Positions 8,040 through 14,830 of a DNA stretch of 26,029 bases are shown piece after piece. Made by a program: the position numbers and the translations under genes. The stretch's first letter is position 1, and each line of letters starts with the position of its first letter. The notes beneath the pieces were generated by a model, which saw only the letters and a list, made by a program, of their open reading frames with translations, was not told the DNA's origin and searched no databases. Source of the stretch: a virus; IMG/VR virus record IMGVR_UViG_3300037087_000069, positions 1 through 26,029 of that record. One strand, given 5' to 3'.

Positions 8040-8639
8040 CTACCACGTTTTCCCGACAGTATCCGAGAATTCCTCGACCTTGTGAAACCATGCGTGATCT
8101 TCCCCGAGTTCGATCTTCTTTCCGAATATTTCATCGACAGCGCCTTTGACATCCCCATTCTTATTCGCATAATCGTGACCGCAGATTAACCCTCCTATTT
8201 TTACTTTCGGAGTCCAGGCGATAATATCGGATAGGCAACCTTCGTATGAGTGATCAGCATCGATGAAAACGATATCCAGGCTTCGATCTGCGAACTGTTC
8301 AACAGCTGAGAGGCTTGATCCTGAAATAATGTGCACTCTATCTCCGAACGGCTTTACCGCCTCACAAGCAGCTTCATATGCGGCATGAAAGTCCTGCTCC
8401 GTTTTAGCTGCAATTTCAGCACCACTCTTACCGTAACTCGATTCAGGAGTGGGAGGAGTCCAGGTATCTACGCCATACCATTCGAGTTGAGGAAGAACGC
8501 CGAGAAGATGGAATGCGTTGATGCCCTTCCATACACCCACCTCGACCATTTTGATTTTATCTAGTTTGTGGATACGCTGATATATTTCGTGCCACCGTTT
8601 ACGCTTTGCCGTTAAATGTACTTTATGTTTTGTTCTCAT
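8040..8639 (-). CDS. Class I SAM-dependent methyltransferase
   Basis: A 199-residue methyltransferase of the class I Rossmann type, closest by pattern to the Methyltransf_24 group. Motif I is VEVGVWKGINAF at about residues 32-43, with the acidic residue at the end of strand 2 in WYGVDTW (54-60). Residues 125-134 read FIDADHSYEG and 149-157 GGLICGHDY, two hallmarks of this group. Such enzymes often methylate sugars or small hydroxylated compounds. ATG at 8639 overlaps the glycosyltransferase stop by four bases and follows AAGGTGAG. Its company, a glycosyltransferase, a methyltransferase relative and a sugar-dehydrogenase-like gene, suggests that its substrate is a sugar or glycan. That substrate is inferred. 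Confidence 0.85.
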   Translation of the reverse strand: MRTKHKVHLTAKRKRWHEIYQRIHKLDKIKMVEVGVWKGINAFHLLGVLPQLEWYGVDTWTPPTPESSYGKSGAEIAAKTEQDFHAAYEAACEAVKPFGDRVHIISGSSLSAVEQFADRSLDIVFIDADHSYEGCLSDIIAWTPKVKIGGLICGHDYANKNGDVKGAVDEIFGKKIELGEDHAWFHKVEEFSDTVGKTW

Positions 8640-9460
8640 GCTCTCACCTTGCCAAAAATTATTTCTTGTTTCTTTCTCGCTTCGAAAATGTAATCCTGCC
8701 CTTTGTGTTCTTCCAGAGCATCCTCCGGGAATTGCTGAGCCCCGGCCTCAGCCGCGAGCTGTCGCCAAATCTGTACTGCCTTTCGTACTTTTGTATCGAG
8801 TAACGCTATCGGAGTAGGGAGAAAAACATTCTTTCTCGTCTGGCTTTTAATATGCAAAACCCTCGGACCTTCCCCGTGATCCGGGAATATCCATCGATCT
8901 CTACACCAGTTCCACTCATGACAATCGAACCGCTTTATATGTGCCTCATGGCAATCTTTATTCTCAAGAAGATAGCCGAGCGAAGCTTGATTCATACCAG
9001 CGTATTTTTCCCGGAAAACCGAATGAAGCTTTTCGTCGGTATACATTTTATTGTCTATTTCAAGCCACTTCTTCATAAATCCTCGGGCTGCGTCCGTATT
9101 GCGAGCGAATACAGTACCACCATTAAATGGGAGCCGCTCTCTCGCATCATTGAGATAGGTTATTCCGATATCGAAATCCGTATCATCGAATGCGCCGTCA
9201 AAACTGCGAAGAATTACCATATCGCAGTCGAGGAAAATGATATCATCATTCGCGGATTCGAGTACTTCAATCCATTTGTTAAGCTTCAAGTTGTTCGAAG
9301 CAAAGCACGTCTTCCGGTTGATTGTTCTCGGAGGATCATGGCGAATAAGGCGGAATTCTATATTCGGGCAGAACTTCTTTGCGGAATATTCGAGGACTTT
9401 GGCCATTTTTTCATACCGTGTATCACCGTCGTAGTTGAAAATGTCCGATACGATAATCAT
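8636..9460 (-). CDS. Glycosyltransferase, nucleotide-sugar-dependent (DxD type)
   Basis: The 274-residue product looks like a GT-A fold glycosyltransferase. It begins with a strand (MIIVSDIFNYDGD) and has a DCD metal/nucleotide-binding motif in IIFLDCDMVILRSFD at about residues 75-87. There is a downstream PFNGGTVFARNT segment typical of acceptor or sugar sites, and HIKSQTRK near residue 200, in the position where GT8-like enzymes have an H-x2-(G/S)-x2-K motif. Transfer of a sugar from a nucleotide-sugar donor is therefore likely. Donor and acceptor are unknown. ATG at 9460 overlaps the stop of the preceding small gene by four bases. The surrounding genes suggest a small glycan-modification group inside the virion structural operon. 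Confidence 0.8.
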   Translation of the reverse strand: MIIVSDIFNYDGDTRYEKMAKVLEYSAKKFCPNIEFRLIRHDPPRTINRKTCFASNNLKLNKWIEVLESANDDIIFLDCDMVILRSFDGAFDDTDFDIGITYLNDARERLPFNGGTVFARNTDAARGFMKKWLEIDNKMYTDEKLHSVFREKYAGMNQASLGYLLENKDCHEAHIKRFDCHEWNWCRDRWIFPDHGEGPRVLHIKSQTRKNVFLPTPIALLDTKVRKAVQIWRQLAAEAGAQQFPEDALEEHKGQDYIFEARKKQEIIFGKVRA

Positions 9461-9711
9461 TCTGCTTTGTATCCTTTCCCCAGTCTATCGCGTAACCGCT
9501 TCTCATGCTCGGGATTTGCAGACCACCAATCTTTAAAAATCTGTTTGTTATATTCGAGAAGCTTCAGACTCATACGCTTTGCCATCTTCTCGGCTTCGGA
9601 TAATTTTAGACGTATTCGTATATCGTGCTCCGAATCACCCTGATGAAGATCGTTGATCTCGCGCAATACTTCGCAGATTGTACGCTCTTGAGATGCATTT
9701 CTCATGCTCAT
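9457..9711 (-). CDS. Small charged protein of the glycan-modification group
   Basis: An 84-residue, highly charged and mainly helical protein that I do not recognise. It contains no Cys pairs, signal sequence or membrane segment. Visible features include CEVLREINDLHQGDSEHDI in the first half and NKQIFKDWWSANPEHEKRLR in the second, which suggests a soluble helical fold. ATG at 9711 directly follows the TAA of the upstream gene, with GGAG about nine bases upstream; a second ATG two codons later could also serve. Its stop overlaps the glycosyltransferase start. Sandwiched between two modification enzymes, it could be an accessory subunit, but nothing shows that. Confidence 0.6.
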   Translation of the reverse strand: MSMRNASQERTICEVLREINDLHQGDSEHDIRIRLKLSEAEKMAKRMSLKLLEYNKQIFKDWWSANPEHEKRLRDRLGKGYKAE

Positions 9712-10398
9712 TTAATAGTACTCCGCATGGTACTTCGGATCGTCCGGAACCCTGAGAATTGTACCTCCGAGATATCGCCACACTGAACACATGGACTGCA
9801 TTGGCCTTTCTACGAATTCGAATATCCCCGCATTCTTATTGAGCGCCATGCAATCTTTTTGATATCGTCTGCATGATTCCGGCCTTGTCTCATACCAGTA
9901 ATAATCGAGCATCATTACAATCGTTCGTCCTGGAATGAGTTTGTCTCCGAAGATGTCCCACATGTGATCCGTCATGGTCTTGTATGTGCAAATATCATCA
10001 ACAATAAGCGCGATTCTCCGATCATCCGTATAAAACTGTTCTCTGAATGATCCCTTATGAGGTATGGGCTGTTTCCGGAACATGGATAGATTCATCATCA
10101 TGACCGAAAGCAAATCTTGATCGAGTTCGAAATCGATATCGTGATAATCTTTCGCTCGCTTCTGGAACGTTTTGTCCGCTATCCATCGATCATACGAATG
10201 TATATCAACATCCTCACCGCTATTTTCGATTCCTGCGAGAAGAAAACCTATCGTCGAACCGAGCCATGATCCGATATCTACAATAGCCTCTCCGCTACGA
10301 GCAAACTGTGAATACTTGACTAGCTCCTGCCAGACCGCAAGACCCCCTATCCCGAGGGACGGAATCTTCTTAACCTGTTCTATTCTGTCGTTAAGCAT
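9712..10398 (-). CDS. SAM methyltransferase-fold protein
   Basis: A 228-residue protein with a class I methyltransferase layout. Residues 39-49 are IVDIGSWLGST, matching motif I (D-x-G-x-x-x-G). It is followed by VDIHSYDRW at 64-72, with the strand-2 acidic position, and LIVDDICTYKT at 131-141, where family members have 'FIDGDH-Y'. A helical stretch and IVMMLDYYWYE (160-170) follow, similar to 'GG-x-(I/L)-x3-DY'. The usual H of 'DGDH-Y' is replaced, so activity is not certain. TylF-like sugar O-methyltransferases and cephalosporin hydroxylases share this general layout. ATG at 10398 overlaps the dehydrogenase-like gene by eight bases and has AAGGA eight bases upstream. Confidence 0.7.
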   Translation of the reverse strand: MLNDRIEQVKKIPSLGIGGLAVWQELVKYSQFARSGEAIVDIGSWLGSTIGFLLAGIENSGEDVDIHSYDRWIADKTFQKRAKDYHDIDFELDQDLLSVMMMNLSMFRKQPIPHKGSFREQFYTDDRRIALIVDDICTYKTMTDHMWDIFGDKLIPGRTIVMMLDYYWYETRPESCRRYQKDCMALNKNAGIFEFVERPMQSMCSVWRYLGGTILRVPDDPKYHAEYY

Positions 10399-11149
10399 GT
10401 TTGATGTCCTTCTTGTGCATGTCGTTCACGATGTAAACCGAAGTCATGAATGGAGTATTGGTCCCGAGCTGTTTTGCGAACGCGTTAAAAATCGGGATAT
10501 CTTTGTCCAAACACTTCGATTGATAAAATGGATGCTCATCATATACGAATGTGTGAGAGCGCCCTACCCGCGGATCCGCGATGAACATTTCTCGGAGTTC
10601 GTTATAGTCTACCCCAATCCGAAGCGCTATCCTGTAAAACTCATTGCAGAATGTGACTTTCGTTGCAAGGAAGCAATTCTCCATGAGCTTACAAAGTTCA
10701 GCCGTTTCGAATGTTGTCTGGAATATTTTTAACTCACCGGTACTGATTTCCTTGAATGCTTCGGCTATCTTTCCGGTATCGCCCCTATCTCCTCCGAGAA
10801 TAATGAAGTCGTAATTGTATCCGTTCGCGTGTATCGTTTCTCCTGTGTATTCAGGCATAAAGACGACAGCTCGGTTATATGTAAGAGCGATTTCTGAGCA
10901 TGTCCCGGGAGGAACCGTAGAACGAACGCAATATATTCGAGCCTTCACCGAAAGAATAGCGTCAACCACGATTGATGTTTTGCATTCACCATTTTCCTCG
11001 CATGGAGTCGGAACGCAGATAAATGCTATGTCATAGATTTCGTTCAAATCGCATAGAATCCCTTGCGGCGGATCGTGGATGTCAGCTTCCAGGAAAAGTT
11101 TTTTCATGTTCTTGCCTACGATACCGTTGCCTACGATCAACAGTTTCAT
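10391..11149 (-). CDS. Short UDP-glucose/GDP-mannose dehydrogenase-like protein
   Basis: The 252-residue product resembles the first two thirds of nucleotide-sugar dehydrogenases. It has a Rossmann NAD site (LLIVGNGIVGKNM, residues 3-15), FICVPTPCEENGECKT (43-58), RSTVPPGTC (76-84) and MPEYTGE (98-104). The catalytic lysine block ELCKLMENCFLATKVTF (151-167) and a catalytic-cysteine block SKCLDKD (211-217) are present, matching 'G-x-C-L-P-K-D'. Normal enzymes exceed 400 residues and have a C-terminal UDP-binding domain, which is absent, so substrate binding must differ. I prefer ATG at 11149 to the TTG at 11152 because AAGGAGG then lies five bases upstream. A hairpin terminator lies just before the ribosome site. 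The product may supply a modified sugar to the following transferase; that is inferred. Confidence 0.8.
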   Translation of the reverse strand: MKLLIVGNGIVGKNMKKLFLEADIHDPPQGILCDLNEIYDIAFICVPTPCEENGECKTSIVVDAILSVKARIYCVRSTVPPGTCSEIALTYNRAVVFMPEYTGETIHANGYNYDFIILGGDRGDTGKIAEAFKEISTGELKIFQTTFETAELCKLMENCFLATKVTFCNEFYRIALRIGVDYNELREMFIADPRVGRSHTFVYDEHPFYQSKCLDKDIPIFNAFAKQLGTNTPFMTSVYIVNDMHKKDIKHA

Positions 11150-11318
11150 CAATCCCTCCTTTTTAAAAAAGCGGCATCTCTACCGCTTATGATTTCATAG
11201 CTGTCATGATCATTTTGTAATACATTCGGGATAATCGCTGCGCTGATAATGTTCTCACCGGCGTTGTGGTTATCCCGACAAATATTTCCATAAGTATTTT
11301 TTTGGGAAGAGGCGGAAT
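11150..11318 (-). other. Non-coding stretch with inverted repeat between two operon segments
   Basis: The 169 bases between the Lys-rich gene and the dehydrogenase-like gene contain no convincing gene. On the minus strand there is a perfect 9-base inverted repeat, TCGGGATAA at 11270-11278 and TTATCCCGA at 11226-11234, enclosing 35 bases. This is followed about 40 bases later by a compact hairpin with a T-run (separate entry). The combination could be a folded leader, a small RNA or a processing site. Confidence 0.5.
11165..11188 (-). terminator. Intrinsic terminator before the glycan-modification genes
   Basis: Read on the minus strand, AAGCGGTA-GAGA-TGCCGCTT forms an 8-pair stem (one G-T pair) capped by a GNRA-type GAGA loop, followed by six T. 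It lies 16-40 bases upstream of the dehydrogenase-like start. It would reduce read-through from the capsid genes into the accessory group, or act as an attenuator. Confidence 0.7.
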
Positions 11319-11483
11319 TTAAGCACCTCTCCGAATGACTACCGACTTTCCCGCATTCTGCGTTCCGTCCGCAGGGTTGTCTCCGCCTTTTTTCTTTTTT
11401 GCGTTGACAGACTTCTTCGCTTTTCCTTTATTCGCTTTCAACCGTTTATCTGCCGCTGTTCCGCGTGAAGGTTTTCCACCCAT
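11319..11483 (-). CDS. Lysine-rich 54-residue protein
   Basis: A short gene not obvious in size-limited gene lists. ATG at 11483 is preceded by AAAGGAG with nine bases of spacing, a strong ribosome site, and the frame runs to TAA at 11319-11321. The product starts MGGKPSRGTAADKRLKANKG and is very basic, with about a dozen Lys, including a run of four Lys near residue 30, and many Gly/Ala. It has no hydrophobic core, so it is probably disordered and could bind DNA or the inner capsid. It directly follows the major capsid gene after a hairpin. I do not recognise a family. Confidence rests on the ribosome site and on a protein composition unlike shadow frames. Confidence 0.6.
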   Translation of the reverse strand: MGGKPSRGTAADKRLKANKGKAKKSVNAKKKKGGDNPADGTQNAGKSVVIRRGA

Positions 11484-11498
11484 TTTACATGCTCCTTT

Positions 11499-11534
11499 AA
11501 ATCAAAATAGTGCGGGAGCCTAAACCCCCGCACT
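11499..11534 (-). terminator. Hairpin after the major capsid gene
   Basis: On the minus strand AGTGCGGG (11527-11534) pairs perfectly with CCCGCACT (11509-11516) around a 10-base loop. ATTTTGATTT follows. The T-tract is broken by A and G, so termination may be partial. This would lower expression of downstream genes relative to the capsid gene, or stabilise the capsid mRNA 3' end. Confidence 0.55.
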
Positions 11535-11549
11535 TCATCGCTACTTTTT

Positions 11550-11567
11550 ATCTGCTGCTACGCAGAT
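11550..11567 (-). repeat. Small perfect hairpin just after the capsid stop
   Basis: ATCTGC at 11562-11567 and GCAGAT at 11550-11555 (minus-strand reading) make a 6-pair stem with a 6-base loop, GTAGCA. It lies six bases after the capsid stop codon and upstream of the stronger hairpin at 11509-11534, so the two may work together as a 3'-end structure. Confidence 0.4.
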
Positions 11568-11572
11568 TTGTT

Positions 11573-12853
11573 TTAGGTCTCTTCGTCGAATGTCGGAAGC
11601 TCTACTTCAACGATGAAGCCCGTATGAGCCGCACCGCCAGCCGCTTCTCCAAACCATTCTGTCTGATACTCGGTCTGAGCGCAGTACCAGGCTCTTTTTT
11701 CCCTGGAAAGCGTCATCACATCGCCACGTCCGACTTCCTGAGTCAATCCGCGTTTGTTGAGTACGAAGTTCGGAGCCGTTGTCCCTCTTGCCGGGATAAA
11801 GAGATAGGCTTTCCCCGCAGGAACGCCAGGATATTCGAGATCTTCAGTTCCCACGAAGATCGAATCGCCCTTGTACTGCCATATTTCATCGATTCCGAGC
11901 GGTTCGAGACTGATGGACGATGCATAGGCCACCGCGCCATTTTCGAGCTTGCCGCCAACGACCCTTGAAAGGTCTTTCAGTACGTTGTTCTCTCTGACGA
12001 GCAGGCACATTCTGCTTGCGTCGATTTCCTGCAACGTCTGCGGATCGAGCAGAGCCGCAAGCTTGCGTTCTGCGTTTCTCAGTGTGTTGTAGAGGTTGAG
12101 ATCATAGGTTGCGTATCCGATCGAAGCAGCTACCCTCTGATTGAGCGGCCATCCGCCTGCTGCGGAAAGCGCAATAGCTGTCCCGATACCGTTGCGGCTG
12201 TTTCGAAGAGCTGTATATGCTCTGGCAACCGCGATATTCACTTTCTGAAGTGAGAAGATATCGAGATTGTAGAGCTCGTCTTCGAGCGTTCTTTCCCAAC
12301 CGAGTGCAAAGATATGCATTACGATTGTGTCAGTTCCTCCGGTCTTCTGCTGGATGAGCGGGATCGTATCGCCCGTTCCCTTGATCTCTTTGAATGCTCC
12401 TGCATACGGAAGGAATTCATCGAGTCGAATCGAGCGTCCGAAGTTCGTATTCGTGATTTCCTGTGCTATCTCGCTCGTGAAATCCATGTTCTCGATTCTT
12501 CGGCGCGTGATGTCGATCCTGATCCGATCGATCATCGTGTAATAGTCGTCCGGGAACTGAGCAACGTTCATCGCACCGCGTCCGAAGTTCTGAGCTTTCA
12601 GCCCGCTCATGGCGTCTTCGATCTCGTTCCAGAGTTGATGATATTCTGCGGTATCGACCCATGCGGCATTTTTCGGAACTACGATCGATTCTAGCGGCTG
12701 GCCTTTCAAATTCCGAACTGACCCCATGCTCGAATCTCTCGAAAAAACATCGAGTTCGTTTGCTTTCCCTGCATAGCATCCCGAGAGGATTCCGCGTCCG
12801 CTATTCACGAATCTCTTCGTGAGTTCTTCTTTCGTTAAAATCAATGGACTCAT
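11573..12853 (-). CDS. Major capsid protein (putative, HK97-type position)
   Basis: A 426-residue protein that fits the shell subunit. It follows the protease and decoration-like genes and precedes the connectors. There is an N-terminal helical part of about 100 residues, then ENMDFTSEIAQEITNTNFGR and a region rich in beta strands and Gly (GDTIPLIQQKTGGTDTIVMH), comparable to the E-loop area. Next comes the helix block ALRNSRNGIGTAIALSAAGG, and a beta-rich C-terminal part ends GGAAHTGFIVEVELPTF. The codon composition is GC-richer than the accessory genes, consistent with high expression. ATG at 12853 follows AGAGGAG closely. No specific capsid sequence family is claimed. The call rests on gene order, length and fold-like pattern. 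Confidence 0.75.
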   Translation of the reverse strand: MSPLILTKEELTKRFVNSGRGILSGCYAGKANELDVFSRDSSMGSVRNLKGQPLESIVVPKNAAWVDTAEYHQLWNEIEDAMSGLKAQNFGRGAMNVAQFPDDYYTMIDRIRIDITRRRIENMDFTSEIAQEITNTNFGRSIRLDEFLPYAGAFKEIKGTGDTIPLIQQKTGGTDTIVMHIFALGWERTLEDELYNLDIFSLQKVNIAVARAYTALRNSRNGIGTAIALSAAGGWPLNQRVAASIGYATYDLNLYNTLRNAERKLAALLDPQTLQEIDASRMCLLVRENNVLKDLSRVVGGKLENGAVAYASSISLEPLGIDEIWQYKGDSIFVGTEDLEYPGVPAGKAYLFIPARGTTAPNFVLNKRGLTQEVGRGDVMTLSREKRAWYCAQTEYQTEWFGEAAGGAAHTGFIVEVELPTFDEET

Positions 12854-12867
12854 TTATTTCTCCTCTC

Positions 12868-13281
12868 TTATGTATCTGCGTAGAATTCTTCCCGTACCCA
12901 GAACCGGCGCTTGATAAAGCGGAACGATCCGCCTGCGTCCATGATCTTGATAACGGTTCCTACTCCGTAAAGGTTGTTTGCGGATGTATCCTGGTACTTT
13001 TTGGTGACCGGGTTGAACCATACCTCTGCATGAGGAACGGCGAACGTTGATCCTGCTGCTACCTGTTCGGTGTCCACGATCTCGCCATCCGTTATATCCA
13101 GAGTTCCATCAGCAGCATTTGCGATATCCTGATCTGCGATACCGAAATACGGACCTGCTATCCTGGCATCCCCTGCCTTGAGAGCTGCGCCGCCGTTTGT
13201 ATAATCGATATGGTCTACGACCTCGAAATGTACAAAGTTTTTGGCGTTCGCCCTTGTATCTTCGTTAATGGGTATAGGCAT
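12868..13281 (-). CDS. Capsid decoration / head stabilisation-like protein
   Basis: The 137-residue protein resembles the DUF2190 type of phage head proteins, thought to decorate or stabilise capsids. It starts MPIPINEDTRANAKNFVHF and contains LKAGDARIAGPYFGIADQDI, then AAGSTFAVPHAEVWFNPVTK, close to the family arrangement 'G-D-x-(V)-x-G-x(3)-G-I-A', 'G-x-F-x-(L/V)-P' and a Trp-containing strand. The end is basic (FIKRRFWVREEF). ATG at 13281 follows AAGGAGGACAC, an almost ideal site. It lies between the protease and the capsid gene, the usual place for a decoration or scaffold gene. Good support for the class, moderate for the exact function. Confidence 0.65.
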   Translation of the reverse strand: MPIPINEDTRANAKNFVHFEVVDHIDYTNGGAALKAGDARIAGPYFGIADQDIANAADGTLDITDGEIVDTEQVAAGSTFAVPHAEVWFNPVTKKYQDTSANNLYGVGTVIKIMDAGGSFRFIKRRFWVREEFYADT

Positions 13282-13290
13282 GTGTCCTCC

Positions 13291-14682
13291 TTACACCACT
13301 TCGACCCGGCGGCCTGAGCCTGTCGGTTTCGCGCCGGTATTCGATTTGTCGATCACATTGATCTGGCTCATGATATCGGCGTTCTCGGATGCGAACTTCT
13401 GCACGATCGGATCGGTTTTCACCATCTCTTCGATCTTTGCATCGAGTTCTTTCGAATCTACGGAGGCCATCTCTTTGCCTGCGTATGTCCTGAGGAAGTT
13501 CACCTTATCGTTGATCTTCTCGGGACCGAACCTTTTATCAAGCTTCGCGTTCCTAACAGCGGCCTCGTCCGCTTTCTCGCGAGCTTGCATGGCCGTAATC
13601 GTCGCTACCGGATCGGTGATTCCCATCTCCGTAAGCTTGTTGACGACAACCAGAGCTTTTTCCTGCTCCGGTGTGACAAGAAGGTTTTTGAGGTTGAGCG
13701 TTTCCGCGATCTGTACGAGCGAAATCTGGCCGTTTTCTGCCATTGTCTTGAGGGTATCGAGTATTTCCAATTTCTTCCCTCCTGGAAGTTGATTCTTTCC
13801 GCTAACTGCGGATTTATTTTCTACAAGCTTCATGAGTTCACCCGCGACAGAGGAGAGCCGTGAAAACTTCAACTGCCCTGCACGTGTGGCGAGATTCCTG
13901 ATTGCTGTTACATAGACGATTCCATTCTTTCCGCAAGGGAAAGCCGGTTGCCCCTTCTCGGTTCCGAGGTAGAGCGGCTTATCTGTCGCGGAAAGCTCGA
14001 GCTTTTCTGATTTATTGAAAGCTCCTTTCGAAATAAAAGTCTTTACCTGGGAGGTAATGCTTTCTGTGATTTCACGATCGGACGTATTGAGGTATTCGAC
14101 TGCGGAGCGCATATCCTGGGCGATGTTCGCGAGATTGAGCCCGGAAAACATGGCCTTGATTTCTGCAATCTTGTCTGCTTTATTACTGGTTCCGTCATCG
14201 CTTCCGATCATTTCATCCGCGAATCCTGCTTCCATGATTTCGGATCCGTAGAAGTAAGACTCGGCATTCATGAGATTGAGGAGCTCTCCGGTTGATTTCC
14301 CGCTCTTCGCGTTATATGCTGAGGCGAGAACGTTATTAAGCGCTTTAAGATTGACGGCCTCTTTCTCCATGACCCGGTAATCTCCATACGTCCCGGAAAT
14401 TGCATTATGAATCATGAAGATGCTATTCGGCATGGCTTTTACAACATCAAACGCTGATGCGATATAAGCGGATGCGCTCGCAACGTAGCCATTGATGAGT
14501 ACCGACTTCTTGCCTGGATATTTTTTGATTGCGTTGTAGATTTGCAAAGCGGGTGCAAGGTATCCGCCTATGGAGGAAAGATCAACGTCTATTTCGTCTC
14601 CGCCTGCATCGTTCAATTGCTGATTGACTTGTTCCGGCTGGATGTCTATTCCGACTATTCCTGAAAGGCTTATCGTTTTCAT
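13291..14682 (-). CDS. ClpP-like prohead protease with long C-terminal extension
   Basis: A 463-residue capsid maturation protease. The first 160 residues or so match the ClpP/S14-type phage protease: IGGYLAPALQIYNAIKKYPG, then the nucleophile block NGYVASASAYIASAFD with Ser69 in the catalytic position, the His block NSIFMIHNAISGTYGD (His92), and YFYGSEIMEAGFADEM, where the third catalytic residue is expected. The remaining 300 or so residues are helical and charged. They probably combine a linker and a scaffolding domain, since no separate scaffold gene is seen. I choose ATG at 14682 over the frame start at 14727. A sigma70 promoter at 14732-14758 predicts an RNA start near 14725, after the first ATG, and AGGA lies upstream of 14682. 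Confidence 0.85.
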   Translation of the reverse strand: MKTISLSGIVGIDIQPEQVNQQLNDAGGDEIDVDLSSIGGYLAPALQIYNAIKKYPGKKSVLINGYVASASAYIASAFDVVKAMPNSIFMIHNAISGTYGDYRVMEKEAVNLKALNNVLASAYNAKSGKSTGELLNLMNAESYFYGSEIMEAGFADEMIGSDDGTSNKADKIAEIKAMFSGLNLANIAQDMRSAVEYLNTSDREITESITSQVKTFISKGAFNKSEKLELSATDKPLYLGTEKGQPAFPCGKNGIVYVTAIRNLATRAGQLKFSRLSSVAGELMKLVENKSAVSGKNQLPGGKKLEILDTLKTMAENGQISLVQIAETLNLKNLLVTPEQEKALVVVNKLTEMGITDPVATITAMQAREKADEAAVRNAKLDKRFGPEKINDKVNFLRTYAGKEMASVDSKELDAKIEEMVKTDPIVQKFASENADIMSQINVIDKSNTGAKPTGSGRRVEVV

Positions 14683-14731
14683 TCGAAGCTGTTCCTCCCG
14701 TTTACAGAGTGGCAGCTCCGATATCAAAGAT

Positions 14732-14758
14732 ATTATAACATGCCATACAATTTGTCAA
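14732..14758 (-). promoter_or_regulatory. Sigma70-type promoter for the head operon
   Basis: On the minus strand TTGACA (14753-14758) and TATAAT (14732-14737) are both perfect consensus boxes, separated by 15 bases. The -10 box has an extended TGT immediately before it (TGTTATAAT), which compensates for the short spacer. It lies directly after the terminator at 14771-14820 and before the protease gene. It would start transcription near 14725, giving a leader of about 40 bases to the ATG at 14682. Confidence 0.8.
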
Positions 14759-14770
14759 ACATTTGTACAT

Positions 14771-14820
14771 AAAAAAAGCTCCTCTGCGCACTGCCATGCA
14801 CTCGGGAGCTCGGAACCATC
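14771..14820 (-). terminator. Intrinsic terminator after the portal/minor-head operon
   Basis: On the minus strand AGCTCC (14815-14820) pairs with GGAGCT (14777-14782), with a partially pairable 32-base interior, and is followed by a run of seven T (14771-14777). It lies 11 bases after the stop at 14831 and just before the promoter at 14732-14758. It therefore separates the packaging transcription unit from the capsid unit. Confidence 0.7.
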
Positions 14821-14830
14821 ATATTTAAAT

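Noticed and set aside
8852-9643. 263-residue plus-strand open frame opposite the glycosyltransferase gene
   Set aside because: The minus strand has a recognisable enzyme with DCD motif over the same bases. The plus frame has no domain or start signal and would span two minus-strand genes.
11187-11291. 34-codon minus-strand frame within the intergenic inverted repeat
   Set aside because: No ribosome site before its ATG. It runs through the inverted repeat and its stop lies in the terminator stem, so a structured non-coding role is more likely.
14683-14727. Upstream start for the ClpP-like protease
   Set aside because: It lacks a ribosome site and lies at or before the predicted RNA start of the consensus promoter.
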